Assembly: GCF_001269885.1 (NCBI RefSeq)
Contig: NZ_LHVH01000017.1
Span: forward strand, 558,001-622,000
Direction of reading: 5' to 3'
Length of the DNA stretch: 64,000 nt
Source of the DNA: Pseudomonas kilonensis
GTDB lineage: Bacteria; Pseudomonadota; Gammaproteobacteria; Pseudomonadales; Pseudomonadaceae
Shown here: positions 57,490 through 64,000 of the stretch, piece by piece
How positions within the stretch are numbered: the first letter of the stretch is position 1
How the letters are laid out: each line of letters opens with the position of its first letter
Program-made: the position numbers and the translations under genes
Notes under the pieces: model-generated
The model's input: the letters and a program-made list of their open reading frames with translations, nothing else
Told to the model about the DNA's origin: nothing
The model's database searches: none

Positions 57490-57620
57490 AGTGGCTCGAA
57501 GGTGCGGATTTATTGAGCAGCGGGCTGGTTGAGCGGATTGGGGAGGGGGTTATTGCACCGAATCAAAGCGTGTTGCCCGGTAATGGAGCGTGAAGGCGGT
57601 GGATATGCAGTGGACAGGCA

Positions 57621-57864
57621 GGCCGCCATCGCGAGCAAGCTTTGCTCCCACAGCAGATCCCCTGTGGCAGCAAATTCCCTGTGGGAGCAGATCCCCTGTG
57701 GCAGCAAATTCCCTGTGGGAGCAGATCCCCTGTGGCAGCAAATTCCCTGTGGGAGCAGATCCTCTGTGGCAGCAAATTCCCTGTGGGAGCAGATCCCCTG
57801 TGGCAGCAAATTCCCTGTGGCAGCAGATCCCCTGTGGGAGCAAAGCTTGCTCGCGATGGGCGCG
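57621..57864. repeat. Alternating 17-bp tandem array inside a REP pair
   Basis: REP arms at 57621-57652 (GCCGCCATCGCGAGCAAGCT...) and 57831-57862 (CCTGTGGGAGCAAAGCTTGC...) are reverse complements. Between them, from 57661 to 57830, ten 17-base monomers follow without gaps, alternating CCTGTGGCAGCAAATTC and CCTGTGGGAGCAGATCC (period 34). The fourth A/B pair has one C-to-T change and the tenth monomer is a hybrid of the two types. The monomers resemble the CCTGTGGGAGCAAAG end of the REP itself, so the array probably grew from the REP tip. Confidence 0.92.
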
Positions 57865-57872
57865 ACCGGATC

Positions 57873-59543
57873 TCAGCTATGAAACACCAGAAACAGCAGC
57901 ACCAGATTCACCACCAACGACACCAGCGCCAACGTCCGCCAGACCTTCAGCGGCTCTCTTTCCAGCAACGGCCTGGGCCTGACGCTCAAGCTGCGGCGCT
58001 CGCCCTGTTCCAGCAGCAACAACCATTCCTCGGCCGTCTCAAAACGCTGCTCCGGATCCGCCGCGACGGCGCGGTCCAGGCTTTGCCCGAGCCATTCGGG
58101 CAGGTCCGGCCGATAGCGGCTGGCACTGACCGGCACGCCAAAGCGCGGGCGTTGGAAGGCTTCGATTTCGCCGTAGGGATAGTGCCCGGTCAGCAGGAAA
58201 TACAAGGTCACGCCGACGGCATACAAATCCTGCTGCGCCGTGGGTGCGGTGCCGCCGAAAGCTTCCGGGGCAATGTAGCTGGGCGTACCGGGCAAGACGT
58301 TGGCCTGGTCCTCGGACAGGCCCGGGCAGTAGGCCAGGCCGAAATCCAGCAAGCGCAATTCGCCGTCGTCGCCCAGGTGCAGGTTTTCCGGCTTGATGTC
58401 GCGGTGGTAGATCTGCCTTCGATGCAACAGGCCTACCGCCCGTACCAGCCGTTGCGCCAGGTCCAACCACTGGGCCAGGGGTAGCGGCCCGCCCTGGTTG
58501 AACAGCTCGGCCAGGGTTGCCCCTGGATATTCCCGCATCACGTAATACAAGTGCTGACGCTGGGGAACACCATGGACCTCGGGAAACTGCCGCCCGGCGA
58601 CGCGCTTGAGAAACCATTCCTCCGAGAGCAAGGCCTGCCCAGCGCGGCTATCGTCCCGTAACTGCACGGGCAAGGTTTTCAGCAGCCAGGGTTGGCCCTG
58701 GCCGTCGCGTACCCGGTAGAGCAACGATTGCTGACTCTGGCCGAGCAGGCTTTCGATCTGCCAGCCCTCGAACACCTGGCCCGGTTTCAGCGCAGGCGGC
58801 AGGGGCCATTGCTGCAACTGGATCAGGGCATCGCCAATGCTGGCTTCGCCCACGGCATCGACCCGCACCAACAAGGCGCTGGCGTTGTCCTGGCTGCCGG
58901 CCAGGTGCGCGGCGTTGACCAGCGTCTGGGCCGCAAGGTCCAGGTCCGGTTGGTCGCGCAGGATGCCGGCGATGGCCGTGTCCCCCAGGACTGCCCAGAC
59001 GCCATCGCTGAGCAATACGAAGGTTTCGTCGGTGCGCAGTTCACCGTCGAGGAAGTCGAGGATCAGGTGTTGATCCAGTCCCAGGGCGCGCTTGAGCACA
59101 TGTTGCATGCCTTGCTGTTCCCAGACGTGATCTTCACTGACCCGTTGCAGATGATCGGCGTGCCAGCGGTAGACCCGGCAATCACCGACATGCGCGAGGG
59201 TGAAACGCCGGCCCCGCAGGACCAGGGCGCTGACGGTGGTGAGCAGCGGTTGCCCGCCACCGTTGGCTTGCAGCCAGCGGTTCTGGGCCAGCAACAGCCG
59301 GTCCAGCGCCTGGGCCACGCCCCAGGTTTGCGGCGTGGAATAGTAGTCCAGGGCCAGCGCCTGCAAGGTCGAACGGGCGGCCAATCCGCCATCGGCGCAT
59401 TGGCTCACGCCGTCGGCGATGGCGAACAGGTAACCCTTGCTGGCGGCCAGGGCCGGGGCGGGGGTGACCAGGCGCAGGGCGTCCTGGTTTTCCTCCCGCG
59501 GGCCGATGGCGCTGGCCTCGGCGAAACTCAATTGCAGGCTCAT
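57873..59543 (-). CDS. PP2C phosphatase - Ser/Thr kinase fusion with C-terminal membrane helix
   Basis: A 556-residue protein, positional equivalent of PA1782. N-terminal PP2C domain (1-235): GPREENQDALRLV, FAIADGVSQCADGG, VLLSDGVWAVLGDT and SQDNASALLVRVD supply the metal-binding Asp residues. C-terminal Hanks-type kinase (about 255-510): Lys in WLLKTLP, catalytic loop YHRDIKPENLHL, LLDFGLAYCPG (DFG), and SYIAPEAFGG. A last hydrophobic helix LALVSLVVNLVLLFLVF anchors it to the inner membrane. It starts nine bases after nasA on the same strand, so it is cotranscribed with the nitrate transporter. Its target and role in nitrate assimilation are unknown. Confidence 0.9.
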   Translation of the reverse strand: MSLQLSFAEASAIGPREENQDALRLVTPAPALAASKGYLFAIADGVSQCADGGLAARSTLQALALDYYSTPQTWGVAQALDRLLLAQNRWLQANGGGQPLLTTVSALVLRGRRFTLAHVGDCRVYRWHADHLQRVSEDHVWEQQGMQHVLKRALGLDQHLILDFLDGELRTDETFVLLSDGVWAVLGDTAIAGILRDQPDLDLAAQTLVNAAHLAGSQDNASALLVRVDAVGEASIGDALIQLQQWPLPPALKPGQVFEGWQIESLLGQSQQSLLYRVRDGQGQPWLLKTLPVQLRDDSRAGQALLSEEWFLKRVAGRQFPEVHGVPQRQHLYYVMREYPGATLAELFNQGGPLPLAQWLDLAQRLVRAVGLLHRRQIYHRDIKPENLHLGDDGELRLLDFGLAYCPGLSEDQANVLPGTPSYIAPEAFGGTAPTAQQDLYAVGVTLYFLLTGHYPYGEIEAFQRPRFGVPVSASRYRPDLPEWLGQSLDRAVAADPEQRFETAEEWLLLLEQGERRSLSVRPRPLLEREPLKVWRTLALVSLVVNLVLLFLVFHS

Positions 59544-59552
59544 GGTTGCAGG

Positions 59553-60764
59553 TTATACCCGAGCAGCGGTGACAGCTGCCGAACCCCAAGTGGTTCTCCA
59601 GCGACGCTTGACGCCGTACAGGCCGAACCAGGCCAGGACACCGAGGCTGGCAAACAACCACAGGGCCAGTTGATAGCTGCCGGTGCTCTGCTTGATCGCA
59701 CCCATGCCCGCCGCCAGGGCGAAGCCGCCGATACCGCCGGCCATACCGATCAGCCCGGTCATCACGCCGATTTCGCGACGGAAGCGTTGTGGCACCAGTT
59801 GGAACACCGCGCCATTGCCTGCACCCAAACCGAGCATGGTGCAGACGAACAGGGCCAGGGCGGCGTAGGAGCTCGGCAGGTTGAAGCCCACTGCGGCGAT
59901 GCAGACGGCCGCTACGGTGTACATGCCCAGCAAGGTGCGGATGCCGCCGAAACGGTCCGCCAGGGCGCCGCCCAGGGGACGCATCAGGCTGCCACCGAAG
60001 ACGCAGGCGGCGGTGTAGTAACCAGCGGTGACCGGGCTCAGCCCATATTGGTCGTTGAAATAGCCGGGCAGGGCGCTGGCCAGGCCGATGAAGCCGCCGA
60101 AGGTCACGCTGTAGAAGAACATGAACCACCAGCTGTCACGGTCGCCCAGGGCCTTGAGGTAGTCGGCCATGGATTTGGCTTTCGGCCGCTCGGGGGCGTT
60201 CTTGGCCAACCAGGCGAAAAGGACCAGGGTCAGCACCAGTGGGATCAGCGCGAAGCCGAACACGTTGCTCCAACCGAAGGCTACCGCCATCACCGGTGCG
60301 ATCAGCGCCGCGAGCACGGTGCCCGAGTTACCGGCACCGGCGATGCCCATGGCCTTGCCCTGATGCTGTGGCGGATACCACTGGGAGGCCAGCGGCAGGG
60401 CCACGGCGAACGAAGCGCCGGCCACGCCCAGGAACAGGCCGAGCAGCAGGGCTTGTTCGTAGCTGTGGATGCCCAGTTTCCAGGCGCAGAACAGCGCACC
60501 GATCACGATCACCTGGCCGACCATGCCGGCGGTTTTTGGCGAGATCCGATCGGCCAGCAGGCCCATGAACAAACGCAGCACGGCGCCAGCCAGGATCGGT
60601 GTGGCGACCATCAGGCCGCGTTGCTGGGTGGTCAGGTGCAGATCGGCGGAGATCTGTACCGCCAGTGGACCGAGCAGGTACCAGACCATGAAGCTCAGGT
60701 CGAAGTAGAGGAAGGCCGCGAACAGGGTCGGGGTATGGCCGGATTTCCAGAAGCTTGAATTCAT
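59553..60764 (-). CDS. nasA: Nitrate/nitrite transporter, MFS NarK/NasA family
   Basis: A 403-residue major-facilitator protein with twelve membrane segments. Family signatures: the nitrate-signature-type glycine-rich helices GLFLGVAGASFAVALPLASQW and AGAGNSGTVLAALIAPVMA, the second-half copy LGLGAGNGAVFQLVPQRFRR, and Arg in LRLFMGLLADRISPKTAGM. It brings nitrate in for assimilation. The ATG at 60764 follows GAGGTGCGCG; a longer in-frame extension runs into the leader terminator region and is rejected. The leader carries an ANTAR attenuator and a sigma-54 promoter. Confidence 0.93.
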   Translation of the reverse strand: MNSSFWKSGHTPTLFAAFLYFDLSFMVWYLLGPLAVQISADLHLTTQQRGLMVATPILAGAVLRLFMGLLADRISPKTAGMVGQVIVIGALFCAWKLGIHSYEQALLLGLFLGVAGASFAVALPLASQWYPPQHQGKAMGIAGAGNSGTVLAALIAPVMAVAFGWSNVFGFALIPLVLTLVLFAWLAKNAPERPKAKSMADYLKALGDRDSWWFMFFYSVTFGGFIGLASALPGYFNDQYGLSPVTAGYYTAACVFGGSLMRPLGGALADRFGGIRTLLGMYTVAAVCIAAVGFNLPSSYAALALFVCTMLGLGAGNGAVFQLVPQRFRREIGVMTGLIGMAGGIGGFALAAGMGAIKQSTGSYQLALWLFASLGVLAWFGLYGVKRRWRTTWGSAAVTAARV

Positions 60765-60857
60765 CGCGCACCTCAGCTGTAAAAGTCTCGAGAAATGAGT
60801 CAGTGCTTTGAGCAGTGCGCCGTCTGTGGTCGCACCACCGGTCCCGAAGGGCCAAAA

Positions 60858-60910
60858 CAAAAAAACGCCGCAACCCGGATCGCCAGAGAGGCAAGGAGGG
60901 TGTGCGACGT
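60858..60910 (-). terminator. Leader terminator upstream of nasA
   Basis: Minus strand: 5' arm ACGTCGCACACCC (60910-60898), a 21-base apical region, 3' arm GGGTTGCGGCGT (60876-60865), then seven T residues (60865-60859). The stem has one G-T wobble and one bulged C. It lies 94 bases before the nasA ATG. Its 5' arm shares GTCG with the preceding hexaloop hairpin. Confidence 0.85.
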
Positions 60911-60945
60911 CTTTGTCGTAGGTGGGGCAACCGCCGTTGGTTACC
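60905..60945 (-). promoter_or_regulatory. ANTAR (NasT) antitermination leader of nasA, paired hexaloop hairpins
   Basis: Minus strand: hairpin P1 at 60945-60926, GGTAACC-AACGGC-GGTTGCC (one G-U pair), and P2 at 60918-60905, CGAC-AAAGAC-GTCG, seven bases apart. Both loops have A1 and G4. The 3' arm of P2 lies within the 5' arm of the terminator, so P2 and the terminator exclude each other. This is the standard two-hairpin ANTAR target. The likely binding protein is NasT, encoded immediately upstream. Confidence 0.87.
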
Positions 60946-60959
60946 TGTGGGTTTGCTTA

Positions 60960-60975
60960 AGCGAGATCTGTGCCA
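60960..60975 (-). promoter_or_regulatory. Sigma-54 (-24/-12) promoter of nasA
   Basis: Minus strand TGGCAC-AGATC-TCGCT (60975 to 60960), with GG and GC correctly spaced; the -12 element differs from TTGCA at two positions. Transcription would start near 60949, four bases before hairpin P1 of the leader. Confidence 0.68.
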
Positions 60976-60983
60976 GGTCTGTC

Positions 60984-61099
60984 ATGATCGTTCCTACGCT
61001 CTGCGTGGGAATGCATCTCGTGACGCTCTGCGTCACCTTGTGAAGCGGAACGCGGAGCGTCCCTGGCGGCATTCCCACGCAGAGCGTGGGAACGATCAT
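60984..61099. repeat. Inverted repeat (GATCGTTCC...GTGGGAATGC family)
   Basis: Arms 60984-61014 and 61069-61099 are reverse complements, beginning ATGATCGTTCC and ending GTGGGAATGC, with the inner words ACGCTCTGCGT and ACGCGGAGCGT. A common pseudomonad intergenic repeat. It fills most of the space between nasT and the nasA promoter, leaving little room for conventional upstream NtrC sites. Confidence 0.86.
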
Positions 61100-61124
61100 T
61101 AGTAGGGCAGGCGCTACAAGGCTT

Positions 61125-61700
61125 TCAGCCGAGCAGCTCATTCATGGCAATGATCTGCTCTGCAACCTGGATCAGTTTCTGCTGGCGGCTCATGGCCTGG
61201 CGGCGCATCAGGGTGTAGGCCTGTTCCTCGTTGCATTCCTTCATCTTCATCAGCATGCCCTTGGCCAGTTCGATGCGCTTGCGCTCAGCCAATTGCTGGT
61301 CCCGGGCCAGGAGTTGGGCGCGCAGGGCCTGGTCGCTTTCGAAGCGGGCCATGGCCACGTCGAGGATCGGTTGCAGGCGCGCGGCGTGGATGCCTTCGAC
61401 GATGTAGGCGCTGACGCCCGACTTGATCGCCTGGCGCATCACATTGGGGTCGTGCTCGTCGGTAAACATGACGATCGGTCGTGGCTGGTCGCGACTGACC
61501 AGCACCACTTGCTCCATCACATCGCGCCCGGGTGACTCGGTATCGATCAGGATCACGTCCGGACGCACCGTTTCGACGCGCGCTGGCAGGTCGATGGTCA
61601 GGCCGGATTCGTCAATGACTTCGAACCCGGCCTCAATCAGGGCAGCCTTGAGGCGCCCGACTTTTTTCGCGGTGTCGTTGATCAGCAGGATACGCAGCAT
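61125..61700 (-). CDS. nasT: ANTAR-domain antiterminator NasT
   Basis: A 191-residue response-regulator-like protein. The receiver-type domain (1-120) has LLINDTAKKVGRL and VILIDTESPGRD; the first acidic pair is ND rather than DD, so classical phosphorylation is doubtful. The C-terminal ANTAR domain (about 130-188) has LLARDQQLAERKRIELAKG, KECNEEQAYTLMRRQAMS and QKLIQVAEQIIAMN. NasT binds leader RNAs with two A1/G4 hexaloop hairpins; two such leaders are in this window. NasS holds it inactive without nitrate. The ATG at 61700 follows CAGGAG. The nasS stop lies 14 bases upstream. Confidence 0.94.
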   Translation of the reverse strand: MLRILLINDTAKKVGRLKAALIEAGFEVIDESGLTIDLPARVETVRPDVILIDTESPGRDVMEQVVLVSRDQPRPIVMFTDEHDPNVMRQAIKSGVSAYIVEGIHAARLQPILDVAMARFESDQALRAQLLARDQQLAERKRIELAKGMLMKMKECNEEQAYTLMRRQAMSRQQKLIQVAEQIIAMNELLG

Positions 61701-61714
61701 GGTCGTGGCTCCTG

Positions 61715-62926
61715 TCAGCGGCTGGCGAGAAGGGGAGCCGCATCGCTCAAGGCGTGCAGTTTGAAGCTGCGGGCGTACCCGGCCGGGTCCGAGCCGTCCC
61801 AGGTGGTGCCGTCGATCAGTTGGCTGCTGCGCATGTCCTGGCGCGGGGACGCGATGTCCAGCGCCGCGCAGGCTTCGCGGTACAGCTTGAGTTGCTGGAC
61901 GCCCTGGGCCACGGCCAGGTAATCCGGGTCTTCGCGCAGCAGGCCCCAGCGGCGGAACTGGGTCATGAACCACATGCCGTCCGATAGGTACGGCAGGTTC
62001 ACCTCGCCATTGCCATGAAAGCGCATGGCGTGGGGGTCCTGCCAGCTGTTGCCCAAACCGTCGGCATAAATCCCCAGCAGGCGCGGCTCGATGCAGTCCA
62101 GCGGGGCGTCGAGGTATTCGGGCGCACTTAACAGTTGCGCGGTGCTGCGACGGTTTTCGCTGCTTTGTTCGATGAAGCGGCTGGCTTCGAGGATCGCCAT
62201 CACCAGGGCCCGGGCGGTATTGGGGTATTGCTCGACGAACGCGCGGGTACAACCCAGGACTTTTTCCGGGTGATCGGGCCAGATGGTCTGGGTAGTCGCC
62301 AGGGTAAAACCGAGGTTCTGCTTCACCGCGCTGGCGCACCAGGGCTCGCCGACGCAAAACCCGTCGATACGCCCGGCTTGCAGGTGCGCGATCATTTGCG
62401 GCGGAGGCACGACCACGCTGTCGACATCCGACAACGGGTGGATGCCCTGGGCGGCGAGCCAGTAATAGAGCCACATGGCGTGGGTGCCGGTGGGGAAAGT
62501 CTGGGCGAAGGTCAGTTTCGGGCGAGTTTGGTGCACGTGCCGTTCCAGTGCTTCAGGACTGGTCACGCCTTGGGCCTGCAAGCCATGGGACAGGTTGATG
62601 CTCTGGCCGTTCTGGTTCAGCCCCATCAGCACGGCCATGTCGCTCGCCGCGACCCCGCCGATGCCCAGGTGCACCGCGTAGATCAGGCCATACAGGCTGT
62701 GGGCGGCATCGATTTCACCGCTGACCAGCTTGTCGCGCAGGTTGGCCCAGGACGCCTGGCGCTTGAGGTTCAGGGTCAGGCCGTAGGGCTGGGCGAAGCC
62801 CTGGGTGGCGGCCACGACGACCGGGGCGCAGTCGCTCAACGCCATGAACCCGAGGTTGACCGCGCTCTTTTCCGGGGCATCGCTGCCGTTGACCCAGGCC
62901 AGGGGGTTGGCTGGAACTTCATTCAT
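61715..62926 (-). CDS. nasS: Cytoplasmic nitrate sensor NasS
   Basis: A 403-residue NrtA/NasF-type nitrate-binding protein without a signal peptide, so it is a cytoplasmic sensor and not an ABC-transporter subunit. Typical segments: VNLGFMALSDCAPVVVAATQGFA, RDKLVSGEIDAAHSLYGLIYA, FPTGTHAMWLYYWLAAQGIHP, GRIDGFCVGEPWC. NasS binds NasT and releases it when nitrate is bound. First gene of the nasS-nasT pair, divergent from the InvF-like regulator. Confidence 0.94.
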   Translation of the reverse strand: MNEVPANPLAWVNGSDAPEKSAVNLGFMALSDCAPVVVAATQGFAQPYGLTLNLKRQASWANLRDKLVSGEIDAAHSLYGLIYAVHLGIGGVAASDMAVLMGLNQNGQSINLSHGLQAQGVTSPEALERHVHQTRPKLTFAQTFPTGTHAMWLYYWLAAQGIHPLSDVDSVVVPPPQMIAHLQAGRIDGFCVGEPWCASAVKQNLGFTLATTQTIWPDHPEKVLGCTRAFVEQYPNTARALVMAILEASRFIEQSSENRRSTAQLLSAPEYLDAPLDCIEPRLLGIYADGLGNSWQDPHAMRFHGNGEVNLPYLSDGMWFMTQFRRWGLLREDPDYLAVAQGVQQLKLYREACAALDIASPRQDMRSSQLIDGTTWDGSDPAGYARSFKLHALSDAAPLLASR

Positions 62927-63106
62927 CGTGCATCACCTTCCACTTAATCAGTCTGGCACTCATTTGGCCTTTGGCACCGGCGCCGATGAGCAGTAATGGT
63001 GCAAGGCATATGCCAGCCGAGCCCTCATCACCTTCCCATCAAGATTCCAGGCGTCGTGTCTTTCATCCTGTCGGTCCTTCCAACGCCAGGCAGCAAAGGG
63101 GACCGT

Positions 63107-63844
63107 ATGCAGGACACAACAATTCGCGCCACGGCATTGCCCGATCTGGGCGAACGCGTGCTGCACCTGCGCGTGGCCCGGGCCCCGGTTCAACTGAGCG
63201 CCGGGCGGTTGGGCCGCAGCCACTGCCTGCCCGTCGGTTGGGAGGGGTTGGTGGTACAGAGCGATTCGCTGCGCTTGAGTGGCGGTGAGTTGCATGTCAC
63301 GCCGGTTTGCGAAGCGACGCTGGTCAAGCTGCAGGCGTTCCTGGACATGAGCGATGCCCTGGTGGATGCCGGGCAACGGCTGCACGCGGAGCCATGGGCC
63401 CTGTTGCCGGTGGCGGGGGAAACCGTCCGCTCGCCGCAACGGCTCGAACGCTGGTACATCGGCCAAGCGATGAGCGGCACGCCGGCCTATCACGCGGTCG
63501 CCCACCTGCTGCGTCATCACGAGAGCTACGGGCTCGTGCGTTTCCTTCTGGAGCAAGGCACCCACAGCGAAAAACTGAACGCGCTGGCGCAACGCTACGG
63601 CGTATCGGTTTCGCACTTTCGCAGGCTCTGTCGCCAAGCCCTGGGCTCTGCCGCCAAACCGGCCTTGCGCGGCTGGCGCACGGCCCAGGCGCTGTTGAAC
63701 ATGAGCCTTCAGGACGGCTCGTTGACCGATGTCGCGCTGGAGTTCGGCTTTGCTTCGTCGTCACATTTTTCCAAGGAGATCCGCGAACTGGTGGGTTTCG
63801 CACCCAGCAGCCTGGCGGATATCACCTACCTTCCAGGCAAGTGA
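63107..63844 (+). CDS. invF: AraC-family type III secretion regulator, InvF-like
   Basis: A 245-residue AraC-type regulator that closely resembles Salmonella InvF through its C-terminal two-thirds. Compare AQRYGVSVSHFRRLCRQALG and LRGWRTAQALLNMS with the InvF helix-turn-helix segment, and SSSHFSKEIRELVGFAPSSL with its second one; the middle part HLLRHHESYGLVRFLLEQGT also matches. InvF, with the chaperone SicA, activates SPI-1 effector genes. The ATG at 63107 follows AAAGGGGACCGT. The stop lies four bases before the InvG-like start, the same invF-invG order as in Salmonella. GC content is like its neighbours. Confidence 0.85.
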   Translation: MQDTTIRATALPDLGERVLHLRVARAPVQLSAGRLGRSHCLPVGWEGLVVQSDSLRLSGGELHVTPVCEATLVKLQAFLDMSDALVDAGQRLHAEPWALLPVAGETVRSPQRLERWYIGQAMSGTPAYHAVAHLLRHHESYGLVRFLLEQGTHSEKLNALAQRYGVSVSHFRRLCRQALGSAAKPALRGWRTAQALLNMSLQDGSLTDVALEFGFASSSHFSKEIRELVGFAPSSLADITYLPGK

Positions 63845-63848
63845 GCCG

Positions 63849-64000
63849 ATGAGCCGCCAACCGTTATCCCCATCCCTTTTATTCATCTGCCTTAGCGCTG
63901 TGATGCTGCTCGTATCCGGTGCCGCAAGGGCCGATGTCTATACCTTCGAGGCTCGCGAACAGAGCGCGCGGACCTTTTTCAGCGAGCTGTCCGGGTCATT
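63849..64000 (+). CDS. invG: Type III secretion outer-membrane secretin, InvG-like, 3' end outside window
   Basis: About 50 residues are visible. A signal peptide (LLFICLSAVMLLVSGAARA) precedes VYTFEAREQSARTFFSELSG, which resembles the N0 domain of InvG/SctC secretins (F-x-A-x-x-x-S-x-R-T-F-F). The position directly after the InvF-like regulator supports the call. The gene continues past the right edge, so the length and the pore-forming part cannot be seen. Confidence 0.72.
   Translation, partial: MSRQPLSPSLLFICLSAVMLLVSGAARADVYTFEAREQSARTFFSELSGS

Noticed and set aside
57661..57830. Possible CRISPR array
   Set aside because: The 17-base units abut without unique spacers and no cas gene is present. 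The 73-bp array at 50609-51022 is rejected for the same reason.
57529..57982. Open frames over the 17-bp array reading repeated CGSRSPVAANSL-like peptides
   Set aside because: Low-complexity translation of a minisatellite in all frames, no start signals, and overlapping the 3' end of the kinase gene.
58692..60758. 688-codon plus-strand open frame opposite the kinase and nasA genes
   Set aside because: It spans two well-supported genes on the other strand and looks like reverse-complement translation rich in Gln, Gly and His.

Overview
The window is a GC-rich stretch of chromosome from a fluorescent Pseudomonas, most likely the P. fluorescens complex. The evidence is a pyoverdine locus with PvdL, the PvdS sigma factor and PvdH; the Pseudomonas-specific run ppsR/ppsA - hydrolase - rraA - zntB - crfX - cmpX - sigX - oprF - cobA - nas/nir genes, which has the same order as P. 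aeruginosa PAO1 PA1769-PA1786; a reduced acyclic-terpene (atu) cluster; and many REP-type inverted repeats of the TGTGGGAGC...GCTCGCGA family. An InvF-like regulator followed by the start of an InvG-like secretin at the right edge suggests a strain with a SPI-1-type type III secretion system. I see no phage, insertion sequence, tRNA, rRNA or CRISPR.

Layout. 1-6.5 kb: a lipid kinase (cut by the left edge), a NarL-type two-component pair, a small helical protein, CheV behind a FliA-type promoter, a MOSC protein, PpnP and a DEDD exonuclease. 6.5-14.2 kb: atuF, atuD, atuC and atuA with divergent atuR and a paired operator. The genes that sit at two of the junctions in P. aeruginosa (atuB, atuE) are missing and REP elements occupy those junctions. 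14.3-31.2 kb: a solute-binding protein, pvdYII, pvdS, the 13-kb NRPS gene pvdL and an alpha/beta hydrolase. 31.3-36.9 kb: dsbG-dsbE-dsbD divergent from the dsbRS two-component system. 37.1-38.9 kb: pvdH and an mbtH-like gene. 39-41 kb: a LysR regulator divergent from a periplasmic DJ-1/PfpI protein. 41-50.2 kb: the conserved ppsR to oprF block. 50.2-51.0 kb: no gene, but a repeat mosaic including a 73-bp tandem array. 51.0-62.9 kb: the complete nitrate/nitrite assimilation system. 63.1-64 kb: invF and the start of invG.

How the genes work together. PvdS (Fur-controlled promoter) recognises three TAAAT/TAATT-N16-CGT promoters here, in front of pvdYII, pvdL and pvdH. PvdH makes the diaminobutyrate that the last PvdL module loads, and the MbtH-like protein supports adenylation. 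In the nitrate block, NasS and NasT are a cytoplasmic nitrate sensor and an ANTAR antiterminator. Both target operons (nasA-kinase and nirB-nirD-nasC-cobA) have the same architecture: a -24/-12 sigma-54 promoter, a leader with paired A1/G4 hexaloop hairpins, and an intrinsic terminator whose 5' arm overlaps the last hairpin. This dual-leader arrangement, read directly from the sequence, is the most informative regulatory structure in the window. The nirB leader carries three rather than two such hexaloop hairpins.
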